Origin: SM1-50 sp964467345
GTDB lineage: Archaea; Thermoplasmatota; E2; DHVEG-1
NCBI GenBank assembly: GCA_964467345.1
Contig: CAYXPY010000057.1
Span: 1-7,462 of the forward strand
Reading direction: 5' to 3'
Length of the DNA: 7,462 nt
Positions 1-5,667 of the stretch are shown piece by piece (the first letter of the stretch is position 1; the number at the start of each line of letters is the position of its first letter). A program made the position numbers and the translations under genes. Below the pieces are notes generated by a model. The model saw only the letters and a program-made list of their open reading frames with translations. It made no database searches and was not told where the DNA came from.

Positions 1-282
1 TTAGAGTTTGTTGAGTTGGATGAGTCTGTCTACTTTCTGTCGTATATCCTTAATGTCCGTTGTTGGTGCTTCGGTGAGTCGTTTCATCTGTTCTTCCGTC
101 GGGTGGTCCGGGATCGGTTTGTTTTGGGTGTGTGTTGTTTTTCGAACCCGCAGATAGATACGTACGTCAAGTATGATGATGACTGCCAGGATGATGAGCA
201 ATGCCCAGAACAGTAATGCTCCGGCATCACTTGGGGAATCCGGTATGAAATAGTCTAGGACGAGTTGTGTGTCAAAATCCAT
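1..282 (-). CDS. small single-span membrane protein, unknown function
   Basis: This 93-residue protein has no family I recognise. A hydrophobic segment at about residues 21-43 (GALLFWALLIILAVIIILDV) is followed by positive charges (RIYLRVRK), so by the positive-inside rule the tail should be cytoplasmic and the roughly 20-residue N-terminus outside. The tail (about 45-93) is polar, with a Pro-rich patch (NKPIPDHP) and a charged, probably helical end (DIKDIRQKVDRLIQLNKL) that could be a short coiled coil. I chose the inner ATG at 280-282 because GGTGGTGAGG lies just before it and an ATAAAAAG TATA-like box at 300-307 would start transcription close to it. An upstream in-frame ATG at 295-297 would add five residues. 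The TAA stop is the first three bases of the window, so the gene is complete. A small ORF ends 22-37 bases upstream and may share its transcript. Confidence 0.7.
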   Translation of the reverse strand: MDFDTQLVLDYFIPDSPSDAGALLFWALLIILAVIIILDVRIYLRVRKTTHTQNKPIPDHPTEEQMKRLTEAPTTDIKDIRQKVDRLIQLNKL

Positions 283-319
283 CTCCCTCACCACCATTTC
301 TTTTTATGTGGGTGTCTCT

Positions 320-463
320 CTAATCCTCTCCTTCTGTATTTTTTTCCTCCCAAATCTGGAGTAGTTCTCCGTTGTCTGCAACCTCGACGAAGGTTACCAT
401 AGCTTTTCTACCTCCGCAGTCCCATGGCCGTTGTGATTTATTAATACAGATGGGTAGGTGCAT
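320..463 (-). CDS. small ORF (47 aa, or 26 aa from an inner start), unknown function
   Basis: An open frame on the minus strand reads like protein rather than noise. It contains CINKSQRPWDCGGRKA, then MVTFVEVADNGELLQIW and an acidic end. The full form from the ATG at 461-463 has 47 residues with cysteines at 6 and 16. The short form from the ATG at 398-400 has 26 residues and the better signals: a full GGAGGT at 410-415, nine bases before the ATG, and a TATTAATAAAT box at 436-446 that would start a transcript near 416. The long form has no clear ribosome binding site but has its own promoter candidate at 524-537. The TAG stop at 320-322 is followed after 22-37 bases by the next minus-strand gene. 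I do not recognise the family. The choice of start and the coding status are inference. Confidence 0.5.
   Translation of the reverse strand: MHLPICINKSQRPWDCGGRKAMVTFVEVADNGELLQIWEEKNTEGED
436..446 (-). promoter_or_regulatory. TATA box for the inner start of the small minus-strand ORF
   Basis: Read on the minus strand, the sequence is TATTAATAAAT. Its centre is about 25 bases from position 416, which would give a leader of roughly 16 bases holding only the GGAGGT site and then the ATG at 398-400. This short-leader geometry matches that of the propeller lipoprotein gene. The box also lies inside the longer version of the ORF, so the two gene models compete. Confidence 0.4.
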
Positions 464-523
464 ATGCAGCCATAGACGCCTTGGTTTAGGGAGAAATCCT
501 TCTGGGGGTGGGGGTCTGATGCT

Positions 524-537
524 GTATTTTTATTTCG
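524..537 (-). promoter_or_regulatory. BRE/TATA element, leftward
   Basis: The minus strand reads CGAAATAAAAATAC, a good match to an archaeal BRE (CGAAAT) joined to an A/T-rich TATA box. The expected start is near 504, about 40 bases ahead of the ATG at 461-463. It could drive the long small ORF and the membrane protein beyond it. Confidence 0.4.
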
Positions 538-545
538 TCAAAACA

Positions 546-552
546 TTTAAAT
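546..552 (+). promoter_or_regulatory. TATA box of the cyclophilin gene
   Basis: TTTAAAT preceded by CAAAACA (BRE-like) predicts a transcript start near 575 and a leader of about 34 bases. A second A/T-rich run (TTGATATATGATATAC, 565-580) is an alternative, but it would place the start in or just before the ribosome binding site GGGGGA at 594-599. Confidence 0.45.
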
Positions 553-608
553 GGAATCAGGGGATTGATATATGATATACTATACTAGCACATGGGGGAA
601 TTCCTGCT

Positions 609-1457
609 ATGAAATCAATACGATCTTTCGTGTTATGTGTGCTTGTTGTCCTGATTGGTGCAATCTGCTCTGGTGGATTTACTGGGGTGGATGATGGGGA
701 GAGGACTCAGGTCTGTTCAGATGAGTTGTTCGTGAAGAATTCGTTTGTGTTTGGACGTGTCGCAAACATAATCAATGAGGAGAATTTTTCGTCTCTTGAG
801 GCGGTCAACCTCAGGGTCGTGTTCTTCAAACCCTTCCAGTTCTTCCAGTATACCGGTGGGGAGACGATTCGGTTCGTCAATGAATTCAAAGGGCTTCTCC
901 TCCCCAATGCGTTCATCGCTGGCACACTGCCTGTGGTTCTGCCTTTGAATACGAATAGTATTGCGGTGATGGACACCTCCCTGGGGACGATCCTGTTGGA
1001 GCTGTATGAGGACCGCATGCCGCTGACCACGGAGAACTTCATCCGTCTTGCGGAGGATGGGTTCTACGACGGGTTGGTGTTCCATCGGGTCATTGAGGAT
1101 TTCGTCATCCAGGGTGGGGGGTATTACCCGAATGGGACTCTGAAGATTAGCCCGTATGGTCCGATCGACCTTGAGATCGATCCTTCGATTCATCATCTGG
1201 ATGGGACGATTGGGATGGCGCGGACCAGTAACCCGGACAGCGCGACCAGTCAGTTCTTTATCGATGATGGGGCGCAGCGGCATCTGGAGCCTGGTGGCTC
1301 TGATCAGTATGGGTACGCCGCGTTTGGAAGGGTGGTTCTAGGCATCGACGTGGTCCGGGCGATTGCTGGTGCGGAGACGACCACAAAATATGGAGGAATG
1401 GAGGACTGGCCGGTGGACGATGTCATCATCTCCCAGGTCAGAATTGTGCATCCCTAA
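609..1457 (+). CDS. exported cyclophilin-type peptidyl-prolyl cis-trans isomerase
   Basis: The 282-residue protein should catalyse cis-trans isomerisation of Xaa-Pro bonds outside the cytoplasm. Residues 1-20 form a signal peptide (KSIRSF then VLCVLVVLIGAIC). A Cys at 20 follows the hydrophobic stretch, but the residue before it is Ile, so the lipobox is poor and a lipid anchor is doubtful. Residues about 25-112 form a domain I cannot name (FVFGRVANIINEENFSS, EAVNLRVVFFKPFQFFQY). The cyclophilin domain spans about 117-282, of usual length, with the active-site pattern intact: FHR (Arg160), Phe165, IQGG (Gln168), GMA (203-204), SQFF (Gln215, Phe217) and AFGRV (239). The Trp that binds cyclosporin in eukaryotic forms is not apparent in the GAQRHLEPGG stretch, as in many prokaryotic forms. 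GGGGGA at 594-599 supports this ATG. The gene converges on the DUF599 gene, 32 bases away. Confidence 0.93.
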   Translation: MKSIRSFVLCVLVVLIGAICSGGFTGVDDGERTQVCSDELFVKNSFVFGRVANIINEENFSSLEAVNLRVVFFKPFQFFQYTGGETIRFVNEFKGLLLPNAFIAGTLPVVLPLNTNSIAVMDTSLGTILLELYEDRMPLTTENFIRLAEDGFYDGLVFHRVIEDFVIQGGGYYPNGTLKISPYGPIDLEIDPSIHHLDGTIGMARTSNPDSATSQFFIDDGAQRHLEPGGSDQYGYAAFGRVVLGIDVVRAIAGAETTTKYGGMEDWPVDDVIISQVRIVHP

Positions 1458-1463
1458 AAAAAA
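1456..1463 (-). terminator. oligo-T terminator of the DUF599 gene
   Basis: Eight A residues on the plus strand are T8 on the minus strand, 26 bases after the DUF599 stop codon. An oligo-T run without a required hairpin is the usual archaeal termination signal. It touches the end of the convergent isomerase gene, so the two 3' ends nearly meet. Confidence 0.5.
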
Positions 1464-1489
1464 CATGTTGTGCGGCGAGTTCTGTCGTG

Positions 1490-2197
1490 TTAGATGGGGA
1501 GGTCTCCATGGCGTGGTGCTTCGACGTCATGATGGAAGATGAGGAACACGGTCAGGCAGATCGTCCCGATGATGAAGGCATACACGCTCAGTAACCACAG
1601 CAGCAAGGTGATCCCATAGAAGACTGCTCTGATGCCGAAGGTGAACCGGTTCATCGCCCGTAGGAACGTATCGATCTTGAGCTCCTCGGCGTCGAACAGT
1701 TCGCAGGCTTTTTGGTTGTTTTTTGTTTTCTTCTGGGCTGCCACCATGGTTTGTATTGCGTCAGCCGGGATGCCAATAAGGATGGAGAAGCGGACCATCT
1801 GTCGGAGCGAAAGTAAGAACATGATGATGGAAAAAACAATGATTGCGACGAACAGCAGCAGCTTGTACTGGGTGAATTGTCCGGGTGCTTGAGCGGAGAG
1901 GGAGAACAGCTCGCTAAATTTATCCATCGGTGCGGCGAGCAGCAGTCCGAGCAGCAGCATCATCGAGGAGGCCAGGAACGTTGTTGCCATAATCACGTTT
2001 CTCATGGTTTGTACCGCGGTGACCGTCTGGTCCATGGAAAGCATGCGTTTGACCCAGAGGCTGTACATGAGGTTCAGGAACCCTCGTTCCCCGAAGGTTG
2101 GTTTTTTTATCTTGTAGAGCAGTCCGATGGCATATACTGAGATACAGATGATGAAAATGATGAGGGCTGCAAGGTTGATGAGTTCATCCGCAAGCAT
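1490..2197 (-). CDS. DUF599-type multi-span membrane protein
   Basis: The 235-residue integral membrane protein is assigned to the uncharacterised DUF599 family from remembered signature motifs. These are QTMRNVIMATTFLASS (63-78), the LRQMVRFSILIGIP segment (131-144), and FTFGIRAVFYGITLLLWL (185-202). Predicted spans lie at about 6-27, 69-90, 111-130 and 190-222, the last long enough to be two helices. A polar loop (about 150-185, AAQKKTKNNQKACELFDAEELK) would be cytoplasmic. No biochemical role is established for the family. I chose the ATG at 2195-2197 because a strong BRE/TATA at 2224-2237 predicts transcription starting near 2201, so the transcript should be essentially leaderless and no ribosome binding site is present. 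An in-frame TTG at 2213-2215 would add six residues but would lie upstream of the predicted start. Confidence 0.85.
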   Translation of the reverse strand: MLADELINLAALIIFIICISVYAIGLLYKIKKPTFGERGFLNLMYSLWVKRMLSMDQTVTAVQTMRNVIMATTFLASSMMLLLGLLLAAPMDKFSELFSLSAQAPGQFTQYKLLLFVAIIVFSIIMFLLSLRQMVRFSILIGIPADAIQTMVAAQKKTKNNQKACELFDAEELKIDTFLRAMNRFTFGIRAVFYGITLLLWLLSVYAFIIGTICLTVFLIFHHDVEAPRHGDLPI

Positions 2198-2223
2198 AAC
2201 AAAGTTCACAATCAATAAAATTC

Positions 2224-2237
2224 ATTTAAACGTTTCG
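2224..2237 (-). promoter_or_regulatory. BRE/TATA promoter of the DUF599 gene
   Basis: The minus strand reads CGAAACGTTTAAAT: a near-ideal BRE (CGAAAC) followed by TTTAAAT. About 26 bases from the TATA centre falls at 2200-2203, three to six bases before the ATG at 2195-2197. This is the best promoter in the window and decides the start of the gene. Confidence 0.7.
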
Positions 2238-2364
2238 AGAAAAACAGATCGTCATCTTTTTTTGCTGTAGAAACACGTAACACATTTTCAATGATACAAA
2301 GACGCAAATTGAATTTTTTAAACCATATCTAGATAGTCCTGCATCCTGTGTTTCAAAGTCATAC

Positions 2365-2372
2365 TTTATATA
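2365..2372 (+). promoter_or_regulatory. TATA box of the propeller lipoprotein gene
   Basis: TTTATATA sits 41-48 bases before the ATG and predicts a transcript start near 2394. That leaves an 18-20 base leader holding GGGGGATTA (2399-2407). CAAAGT at 2354-2359 lies a few bases upstream but is not an ideal BRE. Confidence 0.65.
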
Positions 2373-2412
2373 AGGGCGCAGTATTATTAATTATTACAGG
2401 GGGATTACGACG

Positions 2413-4551
2413 ATGAAAAAAAATGTTCTGACCATGAGAGTTGTCTGTTTCTGGATCGCTTTGCTCTTCCTTGGCGGATGTGCCTCTTGCTTTACGCAGC
2501 CGTCTTTTGGAATGACTCCTTCATATAGTGAATCTTCAAATGGGTTGCCAACAATCGGTCAATGGCCGTATGATACACGTATCGGGGATGTTAACAACGA
2601 CGGGTGTCTTGACATCATCCGTCTGCGTGGCCATGATGATTTCAATCCACCGGACAAAGGATTTCAGATCTGGCTGGGCGATGGAACCGGGAACTGGGTA
2701 AAAACCGCTATCCCAAATGGAAACTTTGGGTATGGAGGGACTGCTATTGGTGATTTTAACAACGACGGATTTCTTGATGCAGCCTACGGGGTGCATCATA
2801 ACGGGAATCATCCCTTGATAGGGGCTTGGGCTGGTGATGGGGGGACGAGTTTTACGGAACATTCCACAGGTCTTGCCACCGATGGGGAAGACTGGGGGAT
2901 GGCGCCTATCGATTTTGCGGATTTTAATAACGATGGATGGCTGGATATCGGTGTCGGATCGTTTGGGTCTGATAACGGGATCCGTGCGTACGAAAACCTC
3001 AACTCTGGCACAAGCTGGATTTCTCGGTCAAACGGGTTACCACATAATGATAAAAGCCCCAACGCAGGTAACTGGTTGGTCTGGGAGGACCTCAACAGGG
3101 ACGGCTTTTTTGATATTCTCATGGCGATACAATTCGTCATCCCACAGGTCGAACATCATTTCATCTGGTTAGGGGACGGAACCGGGAACTGGACCAATAA
3201 TGATTTTTCCCTGCCTGCTCAATGGCTCTGGGGGTCGTATGGATTGGATACTGGTGATATCAACAATGATGGGTGGCCTGATGTGACATTCATAAAAAAA
3301 ATAGGCAGCAGCTATGTGCCTGTCGTCTATGTTTTTAATGGGTCCGGTTGGGTTGATGCGTCTGCTGGGTTGCCGACAGCGTCGCAGTATAGACCTTTGG
3401 CGTTTGGGGATCTTGATAACGATGGGTTCCTTGATCTTGTCGGTCTTGAATCAGTTGGCTCTACGACAACAGTCCATGCTTGGTTGGGGGATGGTACTGG
3501 ACAGTGGACGGAGATACCAGTTATCTCAACCGGGATACCAGGCAGCCCGGAATCAGTCGCTCTTGCAGACATTGATCATAATAACTTTCTTGACATCATC
3601 ATCTCCTCGGATCAGGATGATTACGAACCTGGGGGGATCCGTGTTTTTAAAAACACACAGCCTGCGGAAGAACTTGCGCTTCACATGCGTTATCCTCTGG
3701 GTGGCCAGGTGTTCATCGCAGGCGGCATTAGAACGATTGAATGGACCTCAGCACTGACCAGCGGGACTGGACTGGTGACGCTTCAGTATTCAGTAACGGG
3801 GGATCAGGGCCCCTGGTATCCTATTGTTGAAGACATCATGGATGCGAACATCTATTATTGGACTGTGCCCAATGTGAATACCGATACCGCCTATATCAAA
3901 GCAACTCTGTATTCAAACGGGGAGTCTGTTTCTGTGGTAAGCCCACGGTCGTTTCGTATCATCGGACAGAACACGCCACCAGAAAAACCAACACTCGTCG
4001 GACCAACCACAGGCAAACCACATACCTCCTACGAGTATACGATATTCACGAGTGACCCTGATGGTGATCCTGTTTCCTATCTCATCGACTGGGGTGATGG
4101 CCAAACAAGTGACTGGGTCGGGCCTTACCCGTCTGGTTCTCCGGTCATCCTTAATCATACTTGGGATATAGCCGGGTCGTATCAAATCCGAGGAAAAGCC
4201 AAAGATACCAGCGGAGTGGAGAGCAGTTGGTCAGACGTTGTGGTGATGAACATTGTGCTGTCACAGGTAAATGTCACCATGAACGGAGGATTTGGTTTGA
4301 CTGTTATTTTTACAAATACGGGCAATGAGGATCTTCTCTCAGTTCCTTGGAACATCACCCTTGATGGAGGATTTATCCTTACTAGTAAAACGAAAGAGGG
4401 GATCTTCCCTGAGATTAAAGCAGGTGAGGAAAAAAGCATCCATATGAATGTCGTTGGAGTAGGTTCAGTACGTGTTCGTGTGCATGCACAGGAGACGCTG
4501 ACCAACGCAACAGGCTTCGTGTTCCTCTTTTTTGTAGTAGGCATACGATAA
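2413..4551 (+). CDS. surface lipoprotein with seven-bladed FG-GAP/VCBS propeller, Ig-like and PKD-like domains
   Basis: The 712-residue cell-surface protein begins with a signal peptide ending in a good lipobox, LGGC (Leu20 to Cys23), so it is probably lipid-anchored at Cys23. Residues about 40-415 hold seven DxNxDGxxD-type calcium loops starting at 59, 114, 170, 226, 282, 333 and 386, spaced 51-56 residues, which fits a seven-bladed beta propeller. The last loop (DIDHNNFLD) has lost its Gly and may bind calcium poorly. A second motif, WLGDGTGxW, recurs at 87, 252 and 357, with a variant at 139, and an SxGLP-like linker recurs at 42, 151, 206, 317 and 372. Residues about 420-516 form an Ig-like domain (WTVPNVNTDTAYIKATL). 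Residues 522-612 form a PKD-like domain (SDPDGDPVSYLIDWGDG, SGSYQIRGKAKD-like strand). Residues 615-712 form a C-terminal beta domain ending GFVFLFFVVGIR. No catalytic residues are seen, so adhesion or carbohydrate/protein binding is the likely role. GGGGGA supports the start. Confidence 0.9.
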   Translation: MKKNVLTMRVVCFWIALLFLGGCASCFTQPSFGMTPSYSESSNGLPTIGQWPYDTRIGDVNNDGCLDIIRLRGHDDFNPPDKGFQIWLGDGTGNWVKTAIPNGNFGYGGTAIGDFNNDGFLDAAYGVHHNGNHPLIGAWAGDGGTSFTEHSTGLATDGEDWGMAPIDFADFNNDGWLDIGVGSFGSDNGIRAYENLNSGTSWISRSNGLPHNDKSPNAGNWLVWEDLNRDGFFDILMAIQFVIPQVEHHFIWLGDGTGNWTNNDFSLPAQWLWGSYGLDTGDINNDGWPDVTFIKKIGSSYVPVVYVFNGSGWVDASAGLPTASQYRPLAFGDLDNDGFLDLVGLESVGSTTTVHAWLGDGTGQWTEIPVISTGIPGSPESVALADIDHNNFLDIIISSDQDDYEPGGIRVFKNTQPAEELALHMRYPLGGQVFIAGGIRTIEWTSALTSGTGLVTLQYSVTGDQGPWYPIVEDIMDANIYYWTVPNVNTDTAYIKATLYSNGESVSVVSPRSFRIIGQNTPPEKPTLVGPTTGKPHTSYEYTIFTSDPDGDPVSYLIDWGDGQTSDWVGPYPSGSPVILNHTWDIAGSYQIRGKAKDTSGVESSWSDVVVMNIVLSQVNVTMNGGFGLTVIFTNTGNEDLLSVPWNITLDGGFILTSKTKEGIFPEIKAGEEKSIHMNVVGVGSVRVRVHAQETLTNATGFVFLFFVVGIR
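2587..3594 (+). repeat. seven in-gene calcium-loop repeats (propeller blades)
   Basis: The segment encodes seven copies of a roughly 55-residue unit, each marked by DxNxDGxxD. The DNA of the loops is still recognisably similar between copies (GATTTTAACAACGACGG at 2752 and GATTTTAATAACGATGG at 2919). Spacing tightens from 55-56 to 51-53 residues in the last two intervals. The repeats are diverged, so slippage at DNA level is unlikely. Confidence 0.85.
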
Positions 4552-4703
4552 CACGTCATCGTACTCGAAGAAATATCAAGGAATGTGCATTGCAGTGAGC
4601 GGGAGGAAGTGTCAGGGGTAGAACACTTAACGATTCGCTAGGTCTTCTTCGTAGATGCTTACGCAGTCTATTCTTGTGTACATTTTTTGTATGAAACTCT
4701 ATT

Positions 4704-4719
4704 AAGCAAGCAGTTGCTT
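4704..4719. repeat. 6-bp inverted repeat before the SHOCT-like gene
   Basis: AAGCAA-GCAG-TTGCTT is a perfect 6-base stem with a 4-base loop, 35 bases before the next ATG. It could be an operator or a leader hairpin. A weak TATA-like CTATTAAG overlaps its left edge (4699-4706), so the promoter here is unclear. A T6 run at 4683-4688 may end the upstream gene. Confidence 0.3.
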
Positions 4720-4753
4720 CAGAGTCCAATAGAACGATTGGAAGTGGACTACC

Positions 4754-4984
4754 ATGGATGTTGCAACGCTGCTGATCATCTTCTTTTTTATTGTCCCGAT
4801 TTTTCTTGGTTTCCTAGTGTATAGTGTTCTTTCAAGGAAGCAGCAGGATCGTGATTATCAAGACGCGTTAAATGAAGTATATCGTCAACTCGAGAGCGGT
4901 AGCATCACCGTGGAGAAATATCATGAATTGCGATTGGAGCTGGAGGTTCGTTACCATCGGACACAGCGGGACAGAGGTTTTTAG
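4754..4984 (+). CDS. small membrane-anchored protein with SHOCT-like C-terminus
   Basis: The 76-residue protein has one N-terminal membrane span at about 5-26 (LLIIFFFIVPIFLGFLVYSV), then a basic stretch (SRKQQDR) and a helical cytoplasmic tail. The tail segment ALNEVYRQLESGSITVEKYHELRLELE (given in part: LESGSITVEKY, about 46-56) matches the style of the SHOCT motif: a helix, a Gly/Ile-Thr turn, then a second helix. SHOCT pieces are common at the ends of small membrane proteins and are thought to mediate oligomerisation or protein contacts. No enzymatic role is visible. A ribosome binding site (GGAAGTGGA, 4740-4748) ends five bases before the ATG. Spacing of 202 bases to the gene before and 172 to the gene after suggests its own transcript. 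Confidence 0.75.
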   Translation: MDVATLLIIFFFIVPIFLGFLVYSVLSRKQQDRDYQDALNEVYRQLESGSITVEKYHELRLELEVRYHRTQRDRGF

Positions 4985-5002
4985 TCTTCTCTTAATGGTG
5001 TG

Positions 5003-5017
5003 AAGGCTTCTTGCCTT
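5003..5017 (+). repeat. short hairpin after the SHOCT-like gene
   Basis: AAGGC-TTCTT-GCCTT is a perfect 5-base stem with a 5-base loop, 19 bases after the stop codon. It has no T tail, so a role in 3'-end stability is only possible. Confidence 0.2.
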
Positions 5018-5105
5018 AGAGGTAGATCGAAGGGTGAATAAGTAATATCTCTGTTTTTGGATGATTATGAACAGTTGTTACCGGTTTGTGAAACCAAGAG
5101 GATAG

Positions 5106-5112
5106 TTTATTA
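5106..5112 (+). promoter_or_regulatory. TATA box of the solo RAM-domain gene
   Basis: TTTATTA predicts transcription starting near 5135 and a leader of about 22 bases containing GGAG (5146-5149). GAAACC lies about 15 bases upstream, rather far for a BRE, so the call is moderate. Confidence 0.4.
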
Positions 5113-5156
5113 GGGCAGTAAGGCATTGTGTTGTTGCGTAGGAACGGAGAAAAAAA

Positions 5157-5393
5157 ATGGCGATTGGTTTTGTTCTGATGCATATCTCCCCGGTGCATGA
5201 ACATGAGATTTTTCGGAGACTCTCATTGATCCCTGAGGTCATTGAGCTGCATACGTTGTTTGGTGCCTATGATTTATTGGCAAAGATCGAAGCGAAGGAT
5301 TATGAAAGCATTGGAGACATTATTATACAGAAGATTAAGACGATTGAGGGTATCACTGATACCAAGACGTTGACTGGGAAAAAATTGAAGTAA
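5157..5393 (+). CDS. stand-alone Lrp/AsnC effector-binding (RAM) domain protein
   Basis: The 78-residue protein is one complete Lrp/AsnC C-terminal domain without a DNA-binding part. The fold order is visible: a strand (IGFVLMHISP), a helix (EHEIFRRLSLI), then PEVIELHTLFGAYDLLAKIEAKD (key residues Pro26, Glu27, Val28, Gly36, Tyr38, Asp39), a second helix (YESIGDIIIQKIKTI), and the closing strand EGITDTKTL. In the family this domain dimerises, forms octameric or larger rings, and binds amino acids or other small ligands at the dimer interface. Solo forms could modulate full-length Lrp proteins by mixing with them or could sense ligands on their own. That is known possibility, not shown here. 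GGAG lies seven bases before the ATG. A T10 run follows 22 bases after the stop. A double Lrp protein is encoded convergently about 270 bases away. Confidence 0.9.
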   Translation: MAIGFVLMHISPVHEHEIFRRLSLIPEVIELHTLFGAYDLLAKIEAKDYESIGDIIIQKIKTIEGITDTKTLTGKKLK

Positions 5394-5415
5394 TTGGATA
5401 TGAGAAAGAATGGAC

Positions 5416-5425
5416 TTTTTTTTTT
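5416..5425 (+). terminator. oligo-T terminator of the solo RAM gene
   Basis: Ten consecutive T residues begin 23 bases after the stop codon, the longest T-run on this strand in the window. There is no strong hairpin before it, as expected for archaeal termination. Confidence 0.65.
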
Positions 5426-5503
5426 CACAAATGGAAGCTAGCGAAGGAGGCGTTAGGTGAATAGTATGAACAGCCATTCTTCCTCAGTTGTCCACGTCCT
5501 TAC

Positions 5504-5517
5504 TTAACAATTGTTAA
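5504..5517. promoter_or_regulatory. 14-bp perfect palindrome upstream of an orphan TATA box
   Basis: TTAACAATTGTTAA reads the same on both strands. It ends six bases before a TATA box, the place where archaeal activators or Lrp-type proteins often bind. Two Lrp-family genes flank it. Binding is inference. Confidence 0.45.
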
Positions 5518-5523
5518 TTCTTA

Positions 5524-5531
5524 TTTATATT
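5524..5531 (+). promoter_or_regulatory. orphan TATA box
   Basis: TTTATATT within TTATTTATATTAC predicts transcription from about 5553. No ORF of useful length follows on this strand before the T6 run at 5662-5667. Confidence 0.4.
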
Positions 5532-5552
5532 ACTTTCGTTTTTCAAGGCCTT

Positions 5553-5667
5553 AAAAGGAGAGAATACGACCGTGCAGAGGGTTATTCACCCGTTTTTCTA
5601 ACAGGCATATCGTTTCAAGAATCCGACCTGAAACGTATTGAACCAACTAAAAAAAAACCGGTTTTTT
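5553..5667 (+). ncRNA. candidate small RNA of about 115 nt
   Basis: The limits are inferred from the TATA box at 5524-5531 and the T6 run at 5662-5667. Inside is a hairpin with CGTTTC (5611-5616) pairing with GAAACG (5630-5635), extended by ATA/TAT around one bulged base. It begins with an AAAAGGAG site that could bind ribosomes but leads only to a 9-codon GTG ORF (5572-5601). Its last bases would be antisense to the 3' end of the tandem Lrp gene. No known RNA family is recognised. Confidence 0.25.
5649..5667. terminator. palindromic terminator of the tandem Lrp gene, possibly bidirectional
   Basis: A9-CCGG-T6 contains a perfect 16-base palindrome (AAAAAACCGGTTTTTT, 5652-5667). On the minus strand it gives T9 right after a CCGG core, and AACCG (5670-5674) can pair with CGGTT to form a hairpin. 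The TAA stop of the Lrp gene (5666-5668) lies inside it. On the plus strand it ends in T6 and could stop the candidate small RNA. Confidence 0.55.

Larger units (their letters stand above)
298..608. other. divergent region with small ORF and promoters
   Basis: About 310 bases lie between the minus-strand membrane protein and the plus-strand isomerase. The left half is occupied by the small minus-strand ORF. The right half carries promoter elements pointing both ways: the CGAAAT/AAAAATA element leftwards (524-537) and TTTAAAT (546-552) rightwards, so they sit almost back to back. A C/G-tract at 503-515 (TGGGGGTGGGGG) has no assigned role. Plus-strand frames here are open only by chance. Confidence 0.5.
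5394..5665. other. protein-poor spacer with orphan promoter, palindromes and hairpin
   Basis: About 270 bases between two convergent Lrp-family genes hold no convincing protein gene. From left to right there are a T10 terminator, a 16-codon GTG ORF (5457-5507) behind GGAGG, a 14-base perfect palindrome (5504-5517), a TATA box (5524-5531), AAGGCCTT (5545-5552), a GGAG site with only a 9-codon GTG ORF after it (5572-5601), a hairpin (5607-5638), and a 16-base palindrome that serves as terminator (5652-5667). Confidence 0.5.

Noticed and set aside
717..1283. 188-codon open frame on the minus strand
   Set aside because: It lies entirely antisense to the cyclophilin gene, whose conserved active-site motifs prove the plus strand is coding. 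The antisense translation is rich in Arg, Pro and Gln with no recognisable motif.
3314..3757. 147-codon plus-strand frame inside the propeller gene
   Set aside because: It is out of frame with a gene whose repeats are clear throughout, and has no ribosome binding site.
4619..4684. short minus-strand frame MYTRIDCVSIYEEDLANR
   Set aside because: It is only 18 codons with no ribosome binding site and an A-run instead of a leader. It looks protein-like but cannot be supported.
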